Below, one piece after another: positions 19,583-30,855 of a stretch of 64,000 nt of DNA. Each line of letters opens with the position of its first letter. The stretch's first letter is position 1. Source of the DNA: Hibiscus mutabilis (lineage: Eukaryota > Streptophyta > Magnoliopsida > Malvales > Malvaceae); NCBI GenBank assembly GCA_019671005.1, contig CM033721.1, positions 57,040,284 to 57,104,283 of the forward strand, given 5' to 3'. The translations under genes were made by a program, and so were the position numbers. The notes under the pieces are model-generated. The model saw only the letters and a list, made by a program, of their open reading frames with translations, made no database searches and was not told the DNA's origin.

Positions 19583-21043
19583 TGTTAAGTGTCTAAAAGT
19601 ACTATTTTATTCACCCTTTTTACTCATATTATTGCTAGACTTAGGCTCATATTAGTTGCATTATTAGCCATTCATGCATGTTTGCATTGTTTCCTTGGTG
19701 GTTAAGCTTAATTTCATATTTTGCTTAATTTTGTGGAAAAATGGTGCTGCCGATTGTAGTTTTTGTGTGTGCAGAATCAGTTGCCAAAGCAAGGCTGGAA
19801 CCAATTGCCAGGGCAGTGCACGTAGGTTATGCCGATCTAGTTGCCAGGGCAATTGTCGATAAGGGAAAAGATGATATGACAGCCGAAATTAATGACTAGA
19901 TAAACCCAAGATGACGTGGAGCAAAGTTAAATCCCAAAGGAGTTTGATTTCCATGAAGAGGTCAAAGAAAAATTAAATCCCAAGAACATAGGAGAAGATC
20001 TAGAAGGATTTTAAATATAATAAAGAATTATATTCTTTAAAAGTATTTAATTCCAACTTAACTTCTTCCTCAAGAAAGACTATGACCTAGCCCTATAAAT
20101 TGAGGACCAAGTCGTCAACTCCAAGAGGTGCAAAAGGGGGAGAGATTTTGACAAGAGGCTTCAACCATTCTTCATCTTTTTCTTTCTTGTTCTATTAGGT
20201 TTATGTTAGGGATTCTTTGTTTTGTGTTTCTTTGGAACCTAGCCATGAACTAATTCTATTTGGCTAAGGTTATTGTGTTTTGTGGTTGTGAGAAACAATT
20301 GGATTTTGTTTAGGTAATAAGAGTTTGCACTTCCAATTCAAGGTTTACTCATTCTTGGTTTTTATTCTTGTTTGCGAGTGTATTGGGAGATGATCTTGTA
20401 ATTCTATCTATTTATCTAATATCGGGAGAGTTAGATTCAAGAAACGAATGAGTATGGTTTTTATTCAATCTATTGATGAAGATTAATCCGACTTAGGAAT
20501 AAGTTAAGGATTTCAACGGCTAAGAGGAGCGCAAGATTGGTTGTTGTTCACCCTTGATTCACGCAGGGATGTATTGTCAAGGCATACACAATTAGCTAGA
20601 GTTTCGACTTAGGGATAAGAAGAAACCATTGAATAACGCTCTGCCGAACCTTGAAGTTGCTGCCCAGCCGCCCAAACAGTTGCCCAGCCTGTAGCCCAGG
20701 CAACCGTTCAATTAGTTGCCAAGGCAACCCAGCTACGCAAGTTGCCACGGCAACTGAGTTGCCCTTGCACTCTTTTACCAAGACGATCCAATTGGCTATC
20801 ACACCTCAACTCACGATAACATGGCCTATTCCCTCTCTTTTGATTACATCTTCCTTTACTTTATTGTTTTCTAGTTTAGTTGTTAGTTAAAACTCCTACA
20901 ATCACCTATTTGTGTTTTTACTTTTACAGTGCAAGAGACTAGATTCTTGAAGTGGCACCAATCCCTATAGAGATGATATCTTTTATACTATAACTTGCGA
21001 CATGTACACTTGCACAATTGCGGAGCACTTATTACGCGCAACA
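19583..21043 (+). repeat. 5' LTR of Athila-C (1461 bp)
   Basis: TGTTAAGTGTC at 19583 to GCGCAACA at 21043. It carries palindrome units near 19790-19855 and 20650-20770 (e.g. TTGCCAAGGCAA and TTGCCACGGCAA), arranged differently from the Athila-B LTRs. It is the reference that defines the LTR ends of the other copies. Confidence 0.9.
20094..20100 (+). promoter_or_regulatory. TATA box of Athila-C LTR
   Basis: CCCTATAAATTGAGG in a fitting place for an LTR promoter. The equivalent sites in Athila-B (TATTTAAA-like) and Athila-D (TATAAATA, minus, 57999-58006) occupy the same aligned position. Transcription start is not determined. Confidence 0.6.
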
Positions 21044-21049
21044 AGTTTT

Positions 21050-21067
21050 TGGCACCGTTGTCGGGGA
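21050..21067 (+). other. Primer-binding site, Asp tRNA type (Athila-C)
   Basis: TGGCACCGTTGTCGGGGA, six bases after the LTR end. It differs at a few bases from the tRNA-Asp complement, consistent with decay. Confidence 0.82.
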
Positions 21068-21161
21068 TTGGAAATATCGACTTTGTTTTTATTTTCTTGC
21101 ATTTTTTATTTTTATTGTTTAAGATTCGAAGGGTTAACAAAATTTGTTTTTGCATTGGTAT

Positions 21162-22824
21162 ATGACCAGGGCGAGACCGATTACATCAGAATATCCCTTT
21201 GATCCAGAAATCGAACGAACCTTGTAAAGACTCAGACAAAGGTTAAGAGTAGCAATGGCTAATCAAGACGGCAATATGAATCAGGATGTTCCAGCAGGAG
21301 ATGGAGTGATTTTTGCACGAAACAGAACTATTCGAGACTATCTAGAGGAAGATCTTGAAGGACTTAATCCAGGAGTTGTCACACCTGAAATTGAAGCTGA
21401 CCACTTTGAGTTGAAACCGGTGATGTTCAATATGATCAACACAATTGGTCAATTTGGCGGCTCAACAACTGAAGATGCTCGACAACATCTTAAATCTTTC
21501 GTCAAGATTTGCAAGGAGTCACCCCAGATGTTTTACGACTACGATTATTCCCCTATTCACTGAGGAATAGGGAAAAAGCATGGTTGAATAGTATTCCTGC
21601 CAGATCAATAGGATCTTAGACCGATCTTTGTCGTGATTTCCTTGCTCGGTTTAATCCTACAAATTTGACTAATAAGCTTCATAACGAAATTACTTCTTTT
21701 CGGTAGGCAGATGATGAATCCACGCACGAGGCTTGGGAGCGATATAGAGAACTTTTACACAAATGCCCCCTACACGGATTCCCAGTATGGACACAAGTGA
21801 CAATGTTTTACAATGCTGTAAATACACCAACAAGGATGATGCTAGATACCTCAGCAAACGACATACTCCTAGACAAGTCACCGGAAGAAGTAATGCAAAT
21901 TCTGAACAGGCTTGCCAAGAATGATTATCAGCTCCCATATGCTAGAAGAGGAGGAGTTAGACGCCAAGCCACAATACATGAACTGGGATCATCAGATTCA
22001 ATTTCGGCACAATTGGCCACTCTAACCAAGATGGTCCAGAACATGCAGAAACAAAACAACACACGTGAGGCCAAGGTAGTAGATTCCTTTTGTGAGTTAT
22101 GTGGTCGTAAACATAATTCTTCTAAATGTACGTAGAATCCAGAATCCAACTTTTATATGGGAATTACAACCGAAACAACAATGTGATGTCCAACACATAC
22201 AATCTAGCTTGGAAGAAGCACCCAAATTTTTCATGGAGTAATCCCAATAACGCTCTGAACCAGAACAATCAGAATGCACAAACAACGGGATTCCAATAGA
22301 ATATGCCACGACAATAGTTGCCGCAGCAACAACCGACAACATCTAATTCTTTGGAAAATTCTCTCAATACTTTTATGTTGAAAACTGAATCTTATATGGC
22401 TGAGAATAGTAACTTCATAAAAAGAAGTGATGCTTTTATTAACAGGACGGAGATGAGATTGCAACCAAGAGGCGGCAATCAAATCATTGGAAACTCAAGT
22501 CGGACAATTTGCTCAAAACTTGAATACTAGGCCGCAAGAAGGTTTACCCAGCGATACTGAAGTCGCAAGAGGAACTGGCCATGAGCAATGTAAGGCGATC
22601 ACCACTAGAAGTGGCCGACAACTTAAGGAGGCTCTAGCCCGCTCCTCAAACAAAACTCCACAAAAAGAACAAGATGAACTCAGCGGCAAAGCCTTAGATG
22701 CTGAACCAGGAAATGCCCCGGCAACCCCAGTTGACGATGCCACAGCACCCAGTGATAAACATGCCACAGCAACCAGCGATAAGCATGCCGCGACAACCAG
22801 CGATAAGCATGTCACGGCAACCTA
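21162..22824 (+). pseudogene. Athila-C gag (broken)
   Basis: I start at ATG 21162 (MTRARPITSEYPFDPEIERTL), in frame with MANQDGN at 21255; a TAA at 21225-21227 interrupts it. The core reads FELKPVMFNMINTIGQFGG and later SPEEVMQILNRLAKNDYQ, typical Athila gag; it would form the particle shell. Stops and frame changes occur near 21560-21800 and 22130-22330. A Cys/His motif, CELCGRKHNSSKC, lies near 22090. The C-terminal part holds an Ala/Thr linker with three 24-bp units (22751-22822), then a stop at 22823. Confidence 0.82.
22751..22822 (+). repeat. Three 24-bp tandem units in Athila-C gag linker
   Basis: Units of the form AG(T/C)GATAA(A/G)CATG..., each ending in (A/G)(C/G)(A/G)ACC-type Ala/Thr codons, encoding SDKHATAT, SDKHAATT and SDKHVTAT. 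The last unit and the following bases contain GGCAAC halves of the family palindrome. Confidence 0.88.
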
Positions 22825-23006
22825 GTTGACGATGCCTCGGCAACTCCAGTTGCCCCGACAATACCATCAATCAGATTCTAGACCAATGAAAGGATCGAAG
22901 ATATCCAACTTCCACCACCATTCACACAAAGGTTTCGTGACAAAATCAAGAATATCAATTCAAGAAGTTTCTTGATATCCTAAAGCAAGTCCACATCAAC
23001 TTACCG
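22825..23006 (+). pseudogene. Gag-protease junction region, Athila-C
   Basis: Coding-like remnants reading DDASATPVAPTIPSI, then ERIEDIQLPPPFTQRF, with a frame change near 22960. This links the gag linker to the protease frame at 23007. Confidence 0.45.
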
Positions 23007-23777
23007 TTGGTTGAGGCAATTGAACAAATGCCGCACTATGCCATGTTTCTTAAAGACATTGTGTCCAAAAGAATAAGGCTAGGAGAGTTTGACACAGTTG
23101 CTGCAATAGAGGGATGCATGGCCATGTTGCACAATCGCATGCCACCCAAGTTGAAAGATCCTGAAAGTTTTACAATACCCTGTTCTATCGAAAACCACTA
23201 TGTCGGGAAAGCATTATGTGACCTTGGAGCAAACATAAACTTGATACCTAAATCAGTTTTCCAGAAACTAGGAATCGGGAAGGCAAGACCTACAATAGTT
23301 AAGCTACAACTAGCCGACAGATCCTATGTGCATCCAGAGGGAAAAATCGAAGGCATACTGGTAAAAGTTGATAAATTTATTTTTCCCGCTGACTTTATTA
23401 TTTTGGATTGTGAAGCAGATGAGCATGCACCTATCATTCTCAAGAGACCCTTCCTAGCGACATGGAGAACCTTGATCGATGTTGAAAAGGGAGAGCTCAC
23501 AATGAGGGTGAATGACCAACAAGTTAAACTGAATGTGTTCCAAACACTAAAGCATGCTGATGATCCAGAAGAATGCCAACTTATTCATGTCACGGCAAAA
23601 TTTGACTTCAACGAGGAAACTAGTTGCCTCGGCAACTACATCGCCGATCTAGAGGAACTTGAGGAGTATGAAGAACAGATCGATGAGGATCAAAAAGAAG
23701 AGGCAAATTGGTTAGTCAATAAACCATGTACATACTTTGAACCACTAGATTACTCAGGTAATGAAGGTAAACTCTAA
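23007..23777 (+). pseudogene. Athila-C protease region (open over 256 codons)
   Basis: Open frame with MPHYAMFLKDIVSKRIRLGE, RMPPKLKDPESFTIPCSIEN and the retroviral-type aspartic protease motif CDLGANINLIP (Asp at about residue 72), where Athila copies usually have DLGAS. Then come FIILDCEADEHAPIILKRPF and the tail ECQLIHV. It would cut Gag-Pol into units. A palindrome copy in the coding sequence (TTGCCTCGGCAA, ~23625) encodes CLGN. No stop breaks this part, but gag before and RT after are broken. Confidence 0.8.
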
Positions 23778-24749
23778 AAACCCTTCATTGAACAACCACC
23801 GATTCTTGAGTTGAAATAGTTTCTAGGGCAACTAAAATATTCTTACTTGGGAACCGATAATACACTGCCCGTAATTATTTACTCTAAGTTACATCCTGAG
23901 CAGGAAAAAAGCTGATTGACATGTTGATTCTACACAAGAAGGCGATAGGGTGGACAATTGTCGACTTGAAGGGAATTAGTCCCTAGTGTGCATGCATAAG
24001 ATTTTGTTGGAAGATGATCACAAGCCTTCGATTGAGGCCTAGAGGAGACTGAATCATGCCATGAAAGGGGTTGTCATGAAAGAAATCATCAAGTGGCTTG
24101 ACGCTGGCATCATATACCCTATCTCTGATAGTACATGGGTAAGTCTGGTACAATGTGTACCGAAAAAGGGAGGTATAAAGGTGGTAAGTAATGAAAACAA
24201 TAAACTCATTCCAACCAGGACTATAACTGGTTGAAGGGTTTGTATGGATTACCGAAAGCTAAACAAAGCCACTAGGAAAGATCACTACCCATTACCCTTT
24301 ATTGATCAAATGCTTGACCGTCTTGTAGGTAAACCCTTTTATTGTTCTTTTGATGGTTATTCAAGTTACAATCAAATTGCCATAGCACCAGAAGATCAAG
24401 AAAATACAACCTTCACATGCCCATACGGTACTTATGCTTTTCGAAGAATGTCGTTCGAATTGTGTAATGCCCCGGCAACCTTCTAAAGATGCATGATGGC
24501 ACTTTTTTCAGACATGGTCGAAGACTTCCTTGAAATCTTCATGTACAATTTTTCTGTATTTGGTAATGACTTCGACAGTTGCCTCGGCAATTTAGAGAAG
24601 GTGTTGGCAAGATGTGAAGAATCCGATCTAGTCCTTAATTGGGAGAAGTGCCATTTTATGGTAGATAAAGGAATTGTGCTCGGCCACAAGATTTCATCCA
24701 AGGGAATCGAAGTAGATAAAGCCAAGGTGGACATGATCGAGAGGAGAAA
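23778..24749 (+). pseudogene. Athila-C RT fragment (broken, truncated)
   Basis: Aligns along its length with Athila-A RT. Stops occur near 24041 and 24233, and a TAA at 24484 falls in ATF*RCMM. The polymerase site reads FMYN rather than FMDD (about 24540), so both positions that should be Asp are lost or shifted. The sequence ends in the thumb region at ~24749, where a GC-rich unrelated sequence starts. Confidence 0.82.
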
Positions 24750-26744
24750 GGGGGATCCCACGCCGCCACGAGCCTGGCGCGTGCACGACACACGTGCAGG
24801 ATCACCTCCCCAAACCCATGCCTGCGCGCGAGCTGGACCACTGTCTGCTACTCTCCCGCCATCCCTAGACCACGGTAGCCACCGTGGAAGGCACCGATTG
24901 ACTCACCTCCTCCCGTCCGATCCAACGCCGCTCCTCGCCGTTGCCGGTACCCTGCAAGCGAACGAAAAAAATAGGTTAAAACCCTAGCTTCGGGTTAAGG
25001 AAAAACACCCAAATTTCCCCAGATTCGAGCCAAATCAGAGCTGATTTTCAATCATGTTGGAAGAAGCAAATAATCAGGTTTATTTGTTGGTTTAATTTGG
25101 ACAAAATAATGGGATTGTGTCCCCAAAATTCCTTGTTTTCCAAGCTAAAAAACCCTATAAATTGAACCCCATTTCCCCTTTGTTTTTCATCCAAGAATTC
25201 ACTCAAGAATCATCCGAAAATCATTAGGAATACTCTGAAAAAATCATTCAAGTTTGGCAGCACATTGCTCGAATTTTTGGAGAAGAGGAAGCTAGCAATT
25301 CTCCACTTTTCGGTATAATTTTCTTTCTCTTTTATTTTGAATTTACCCTTTTTATTTATGTTCTTATTTTTAGGATGCATTTGATGTTGGGTTGGAGGCT
25401 TTGATCTCGATAACCAGTTGGTATCCGATTATTTAGTGTTTATGTGGTAGTTTTGGTTCACAAAACATAAAAAAAAAAAAGGAATCAATCACCGCCCGCA
25501 AGCGGCGGCCGGCACGGTGGTTCCTCTTTGTTCGTTATTTGGTTGATCTTTCAAGAACATATTTGGTTTTTAAATAAAAAAGGTATTTGATCTATTTTTG
25601 TTCTAAAAAAGCTAAAAATTGTGTTTGTGAAAATAAAAGGCTTTTATACCTAAAAAATATTAGGACAATTCCCTTCATTAAAACCATATTTTTCACACCT
25701 CTAAAAATCCAAGAATAAATTTTGAAAGCCTCACAAAATAGTCACTCAATTTCTACAACTTTATTTTGTTTCTTTCAATTTTGGTCACATTTTTTAAAAG
25801 TAAAAATAAATATTTTCATTCAAAAAATAATAAAACAAGTTTTTTAAAAAAAGGGTGTTTCTTTAAAATAAAAAATAAAGTTTTATTTTTTAAAAAATAT
25901 ATAAAACAATACAAAGTTTTTAAAAAAATTAAAAGAATAACATTCAAAACCTTTAAACAAGAATGAACCTTTTTGAAAATACAAAGTAATAAAATATTTT
26001 TTTAAAATAAAAATTCTTTTCCAAAAAATGTTTGAAAAACGATCCAAAAACATAAATATCAATTTCTTAAAATATACAAAAAAGAAGATTTTCAAATATA
26101 AAAAGAATAAAAAGTTTAAAAACATAAAAATAAAATAATCTTTTTAAACAAAAGGAACAAGTTCTTAAAATATACAAAAAAAGAAGATTTTCATCCTTTA
26201 AAAGCTTTTAAGTTTTAAACTTTGTAAATATCAATTTCTTGTCTTGTTTTGCTTTTAATGTTAAGTTAGCCTTAGGAATAGGTTCTTAAAACTTAGATAG
26301 AAACTTCTTTATAATAAAATTCTCTTCACAAAAATCATAAAATATACTTAATAAAAACTTAAACCCCTAAATAGGTAAAAAAACACTTAGATTTTTTAGG
26401 ATTAATAAACTTTAATTTAGAATAAAAAACTTCAACAAATAAAGTTTCTTTGGAGTTCATTTTCCGAATAGTAAGGCCGTTAAAATGGAATTAAATTTAT
26501 AAATGGACAATAATTTTAAGCTCTATGTGAATTCGCAAAATCCGACTTTTAAAAATTTTGTAATCGACAAGGTACCAGTTTTTGGGCGATGTGGGGGTGC
26601 TAATCCTTCCCCATGCGTAACCGACTCCCGAACCCATTTTTGTTTTTTAGTAGACTAAAAATGTTGTTTTAATAAATTAAAATGATTTTATTAAAATAAC
26701 CCATTCTAGGTGATCCAATCACGCCTCAAAAGGGGGTTGCGACA
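24750..26744 (+). repeat. 5' LTR of the Tat/Ogre element, left end probably truncated
   Basis: The right end (GGGGTTGCGACA, 26744) is followed by a plausible PBS. At the left I see no TG start near the junction with Athila-C, so the LTR is probably cut. The first 200 bp are GC-rich; a TATA box lies at 25156. From 25560 to 26530 the sequence is extremely A/T-rich with no supported gene. A small GC hairpin (CCGCC...GGCGG, 25492-25508) interrupts the AT-rich part. Confidence 0.65.
25156..25162 (+). promoter_or_regulatory. TATA box of Tat/Ogre LTR
   Basis: AACCCTATAAATTGAACCCC is a well-formed plant TATA context inside the LTR, about 400 bp from the visible left edge. It would drive the genomic transcript. 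Confidence 0.55.
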
Positions 26745-26747
26745 GCT

Positions 26748-26765
26748 TTACGACTTCGCTGGGGA
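26748..26765 (+). other. Primer-binding site, probably Arg tRNA type
   Basis: TTACGACTTCGCTGGGGA, close to the TGGCGACTCCGCTGGGGA site remembered for Ogre/Tat elements. It is degraded at the first bases and lies three bases after the LTR end. Confidence 0.6.
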
Positions 26766-27500
26766 AACTTTTTGTTTTTACAAAAAGAGAGTCGGGCCAC
26801 AAGTCGATTACACCTTGTTTTAATGTCGGAATTTTTGAACTCGCGTAAAGCTTAACATAATTGTCCGTTTATAAATTTAATTCCATTTTACGCATTTAAG
26901 GCTTAATTCCAAGCTCTAAACCCGAGCTTCATCATGTTCGTTTAAGTGGGGGGAAAACGCTATTACTCTTGTGGGAATACTGATTCTCCGTATGGGCCTA
27001 GTAAGTACCTCCGGGACTCACACTCTATGTCTTCGTGTGGATACTGATCCTCCTTATGGGCATAGGAGTGGGTCCCGTTAAGTTGAACCTGATTCGTTTG
27101 AAGCCTATAATGGGCGAGAATCAGGGCCTTGCTACCCTTAGTAGGGAACAACGAGGACAATTCGGGAACCCTTTTAGAACCAAACTTGTGTGAGAACCTA
27201 GAAGCCCACCCCATTAGAGCCATGCAGAGAAACCTAGGTTTTGGAGTTCGGTCAAGATCATTTCGTAAAGATAGTCCATGGAGACATGTCCAGAAATGTT
27301 GGAATACACTGCCTAGTTACTATTCATACAAAGAAATTATTTTAGACCTTTTATGTTTCATCACTGTTCTGTTTAGTGTGCTAATCCTTTGTCTCTCTCT
27401 TGCTGGTTTGTTTTGCATATTTGTCCTATTCATCATCATTTCATACTTAGAAGGGGTTGATTCTTGAGACACTTGCTCAGTTAGAAAATAGCTTTTGATC
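26766..27500 (+). other. Untranslated leader of the Tat/Ogre element
   Basis: About 730 bp before ORF1. An imperfect repeat (ATACTGATNCTCCNTATGGGC) occurs at 26986 and 27042. A 112-codon frame at 27129-27467 has a hydrophobic second half, but it falls on a pyrimidine-rich tract (27340-27450) that may simply be spliced or untranslated leader, so I do not call it a gene. Confidence 0.5.
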
Positions 27501-27745
27501 ATGGATAGGAGACTCCTTCAAAAGGAAGAGGATAGTGAGGATGTGTATCACTGGTCCAAGGTCAACCAACAGGCGTATAAGGACAGTTTGACAAGTGAAC
27601 ATGTGACAGAAACTTCAGAGTATGCCCACATTAGTGTCAAACAGAATAATGTTCAGAAGCTACAAGAAATATGGGAACGTTTTGACTACTCGACTAAGGA
27701 ACTCTTCCTTAACACCTATGGCGACATAACATATCTGTTGCATGT
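27501..27745 (+). pseudogene. Tat/Ogre ORF1, N-terminal part
   Basis: Begins MDRRLLQKEEDSEDVYHWSK and runs open to the CATGT target site, ending with ELFLNTYGDITYLLH. This is the start of the extra ORF upstream of gag in Tat/Ogre elements. The frame continues exactly after the Tekay-1 insertion at 38284. The protein's function is unknown; plant annotation often labels this kind of sequence as a domain of unknown function. Confidence 0.7.
27741..27745. other. Target-site duplication of Tekay-1, left copy
   Basis: CATGT, identical to 38279-38283. This gives the Tekay-1 ends to the base. Confidence 0.95.
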
Positions 27746-30697
27746 TGTAACATCCCAAAATAGGGTCTAGAAGGATACTACATTTAAATTTCGATTATTG
27801 AATTATCTTATGTTTTAGTATTGAATTAAGGGGACTAAAATATGAATTTAATTAACCGAATGACCATTTCAAAAAGGGCCATTTTGTATACACTTTTAAT
27901 TGTCATGTTTGCATGATAATCTCCACCAAATTTTAAGACCAAAGCCAAGTGTCCCCTTAGGAAACACTCGGTCAAAGAATTGGTGGACCCTTTTCTTCTC
28001 CATTCTTCATTCAACCGAAAGTTGTTAGTGAGAGAGTGGGAATTCAAAAGAAATCTTGCTATTCTTCGAAGGAAATCAAGCTTTGTAGATGGGAAATTGA
28101 TAATAGATTGAAGTTTAGTTGTATTTCAAGGAAAGGTTTCTTTGTATTCCTTGTGTATTTGATTGTTTGTTAGAGAGTGATGATTGTATTAGATGAATCC
28201 TTGTATGATAGTTTTTTGAAACTTAGATTAAATTAGATGATGTTGGTTATGACAATTGAATTGTATAGGATAGAAGTAGATGTTTCAAGTTGGGTATCTA
28301 CGTATGAAATTGATACATTTTGATTGATTCACATATGGTCACCTCGAAATGGACATTAAATTGAACGAGATTCATAAATGAACTTGTAAAATTGATTCAT
28401 GAGCATGGTTATAGAAATTGTAGATATGGCAGGTTGATTTGTTGGAGTGATACATAATTGATGTTCGTATGATACAATAAGAAGCTAAAATTCTGGTAAT
28501 AGTGGAGTTCTAGGATTGTTTGGCAAATTAGATGATCTACCATGAAATTTGAGACTTAAGAACTGCTCGATCTAGTCAATCGAGCAAGATAGATGTTGCC
28601 CTGCTTTGATGTGTATCTAGTTATGCTAGGAAGTAGAAATTGAATTCTAAAGTTTGACATTCGATTGTTAAGTAAACTTAAATTATGAGCTTAATGCCTT
28701 AATTGTTGGAAGGTTCCAAGAAATGATGGAAATTTGTTTCGATAGTTGAAAAGTGGGGTTGTTCTGTTTTGATTCGAGAATGGGATAAATTGAGGAGACT
28801 ATGATACCAACTAAATACAAGAGAATGTTATTTGAGATTAATCTTGAAATGTCATAACTAGGTAACTATAATGGTTTAGTTTAAAGGGCTAATTAATTGA
28901 GGAGTGATTAGTCTCCATTTGAATCTCAATGAATGTGCGAAAAATAGATGAATAAATGCATATGATTAATTGAGACCTTTATAATGTCGCATGTTAGAAG
29001 ATCAAGAGCATTTAGTGGACCAAAGGGCTGTTGTAGATCCAGTCAACGATAGGATAAAAGAGATCATGATATAGGAGCATCAATAGCTTGGAAACTACTG
29101 TATGTGTAACCTAGATTGTATATTTGAATGTTGATGCCCTATGGTAGTTAAACTATGCTAAATTCGTTAAAGAAAATGCATTACAATGCAGCTTGATTAA
29201 GATATGATCGATTGCTAGTCAAGGAAAGTATTTTGAAGTAAACCAAATTAGTTATACATCTTGATCTTGTTACACTTTACGATTTAATGTGAAATTAGTT
29301 TCGAATGGATAATTTTTATAATTGCATAATTGGAATAAGGCACTTAAGGCCTCTTGAATTAATCAAAATCAACTTAATTAAACAAGCCTTGATTTGAGTC
29401 AATTAGACACTATTGGCATGTCATAGAGTCCGTCAAGCTCGCTAGTTAAGACTACGGTCCCTCGTTGTTAAGATCAAGTGATCTTTTAGTACCTTTGGTA
29501 CTCTTGTTCAATAATGAAAGTGAATTTGGTACCTTGAGTAACCTTGTTTTGGTACTGTGTACCCTTGTTAATGTTATACTTATTGTGGATTCATGTGTCC
29601 ATTAACTTGTCGTTCAAGGCTCAAGATAATTAAAATTGTTCTTATTATTGAACCTTGTTATCCTGATGTGAGTAAATGGACTATATGTCTCTTGAAAAGA
29701 TTAGCTTTATGCATGAATATTGAAACCCCTAGAAATCAATTCAAATTAAATTGCATGTTTATCAAGTCCATGATTGAGTATAGTAATGGAACCTTGATTT
29801 GGATGAATTGAAGTAGGTAATGATATCTACATGAAATATAATTATGCTTGTCTAATTTTGTTTGTGGAAACCTTTAAGTGATCTTGGGTACAAGCATGTT
29901 AGTACAAGTCATCATGGACACTGGTCAATTCGAAACACTTTAAGAGACTAGTTAGAGATTGCTTATACATTGCTTTTAAACTATTGTTCTTGATCTAATT
30001 GACTCTCCTAAATTCGTTTCAGGTTAACTTCGGTGATAGTAGACTTGAATCCGGGAGACATAGCAAGATCACAAGGAAACTTAAGTGTATGATTTGTTTA
30101 TCTAATTCGACTCCTAGGATGGTGGCACTTATGGTCATATATGTGTTTTGTTGATTTCTTGGTATGTAAATAAAGAGATTATATATATATATACTTTTGA
30201 TGATATGTAAATATGTTTAAATCTAGCTAGAGCTTGTTATGAAATAGTTGATGCATGCTTGTGAATGTCATGAATGTTAAGTAATTAGTTGATAGGAAAT
30301 TAACATCTCAATAGATGATTGATGATTCATTGAGCTTGCTTGAATGTAATCGAATGATAACAACTCCATGGAATAAATTCTTTAATTCAATGGTTAGATT
30401 TCTTAACTAGTCGAAAGGCTACAACAATTAAAGTATAATTAACTATTGGATTTTTGTTGAGCTTTCTTGTATAAATTGTCTATCCTTGTTTCTTTCGTAT
30501 GCTTTACGGAGATTTAAGCCAAAATGCATCTAGACTTGTTGCTTATTCAAATTAATTTCCTATATAGTTCGAATACATTAGAAATTAGCTCATCTAGTTT
30601 CATGCTTTGACTCCTACCTTGTTTAACAAGTTAGCTTGTTTGTAAAAACTTAGCTCCTTAAACTCGGTGTGCTATTAAGCTGGGTGGGGGTATTACA
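27746..30697 (+). repeat. 5' LTR of Tekay-1 (2952 bp)
   Basis: TGTAACATCCC at 27746 to GGGGTATTACA at 30697. It keeps a ~250-bp segment (29851-30100) missing from the 3' LTR. Short TA run at about 30180. No gene is supported inside it. Confidence 0.95.
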
Positions 30698-30699
30698 TT

Positions 30700-30712
30700 T
30701 GGTAATCAGAGC
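30700..30712 (+). other. Primer-binding site of Tekay-1, iMet with one extra base
   Basis: TGGTAATCAGAGC, the initiator-Met PBS with an inserted A, two bases after the LTR end. Confidence 0.82.
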
Positions 30713-30855
30713 TAAGGTTTAGTCAGTCCTAGGACTAAACCAGTTTCAATTATATATATTTTTTGGTTAATTTGTGCCACCTAGGAATCAATTGTAAATT
30801 ATACTTGTGATCTTGCTTGTTAAAACCTCCCTTGAATTCCATTTGATCTTGTCCG

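Larger units (their letters stand above)
19583..24749 (+). mobile_element. Athila-C, 5' half, truncated inside RT
   Basis: The order is LTR 19583-21043, PBS 21050-21067, gag, protease and RT, then an abrupt change near 24746-24750 inside the RT thumb region (AKVDMIER). RNase H, integrase, third ORF and 3' LTR are absent. It is the only Athila copy here with a nearly complete gag-protease region. Confidence 0.88.

Noticed and set aside
25766..26125. Frames rich in Lys/Phe on both strands
   Set aside because: They come from an extremely A/T-rich LTR stretch; no domain, and both strands give similar low-complexity translations.
27129..27467. 112-codon frame with a hydrophobic segment resembling a membrane protein
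   Set aside because: The hydrophobic part is a pyrimidine-rich tract in the Tat/Ogre leader; the upstream part matches no protein I know and lies before ORF1.
29593..29811. 72-codon frame present in both Tekay-1 LTRs (also 37411-37629)
   Set aside because: Conserved only because the LTRs are copies; no domain, and upstream stops differ.
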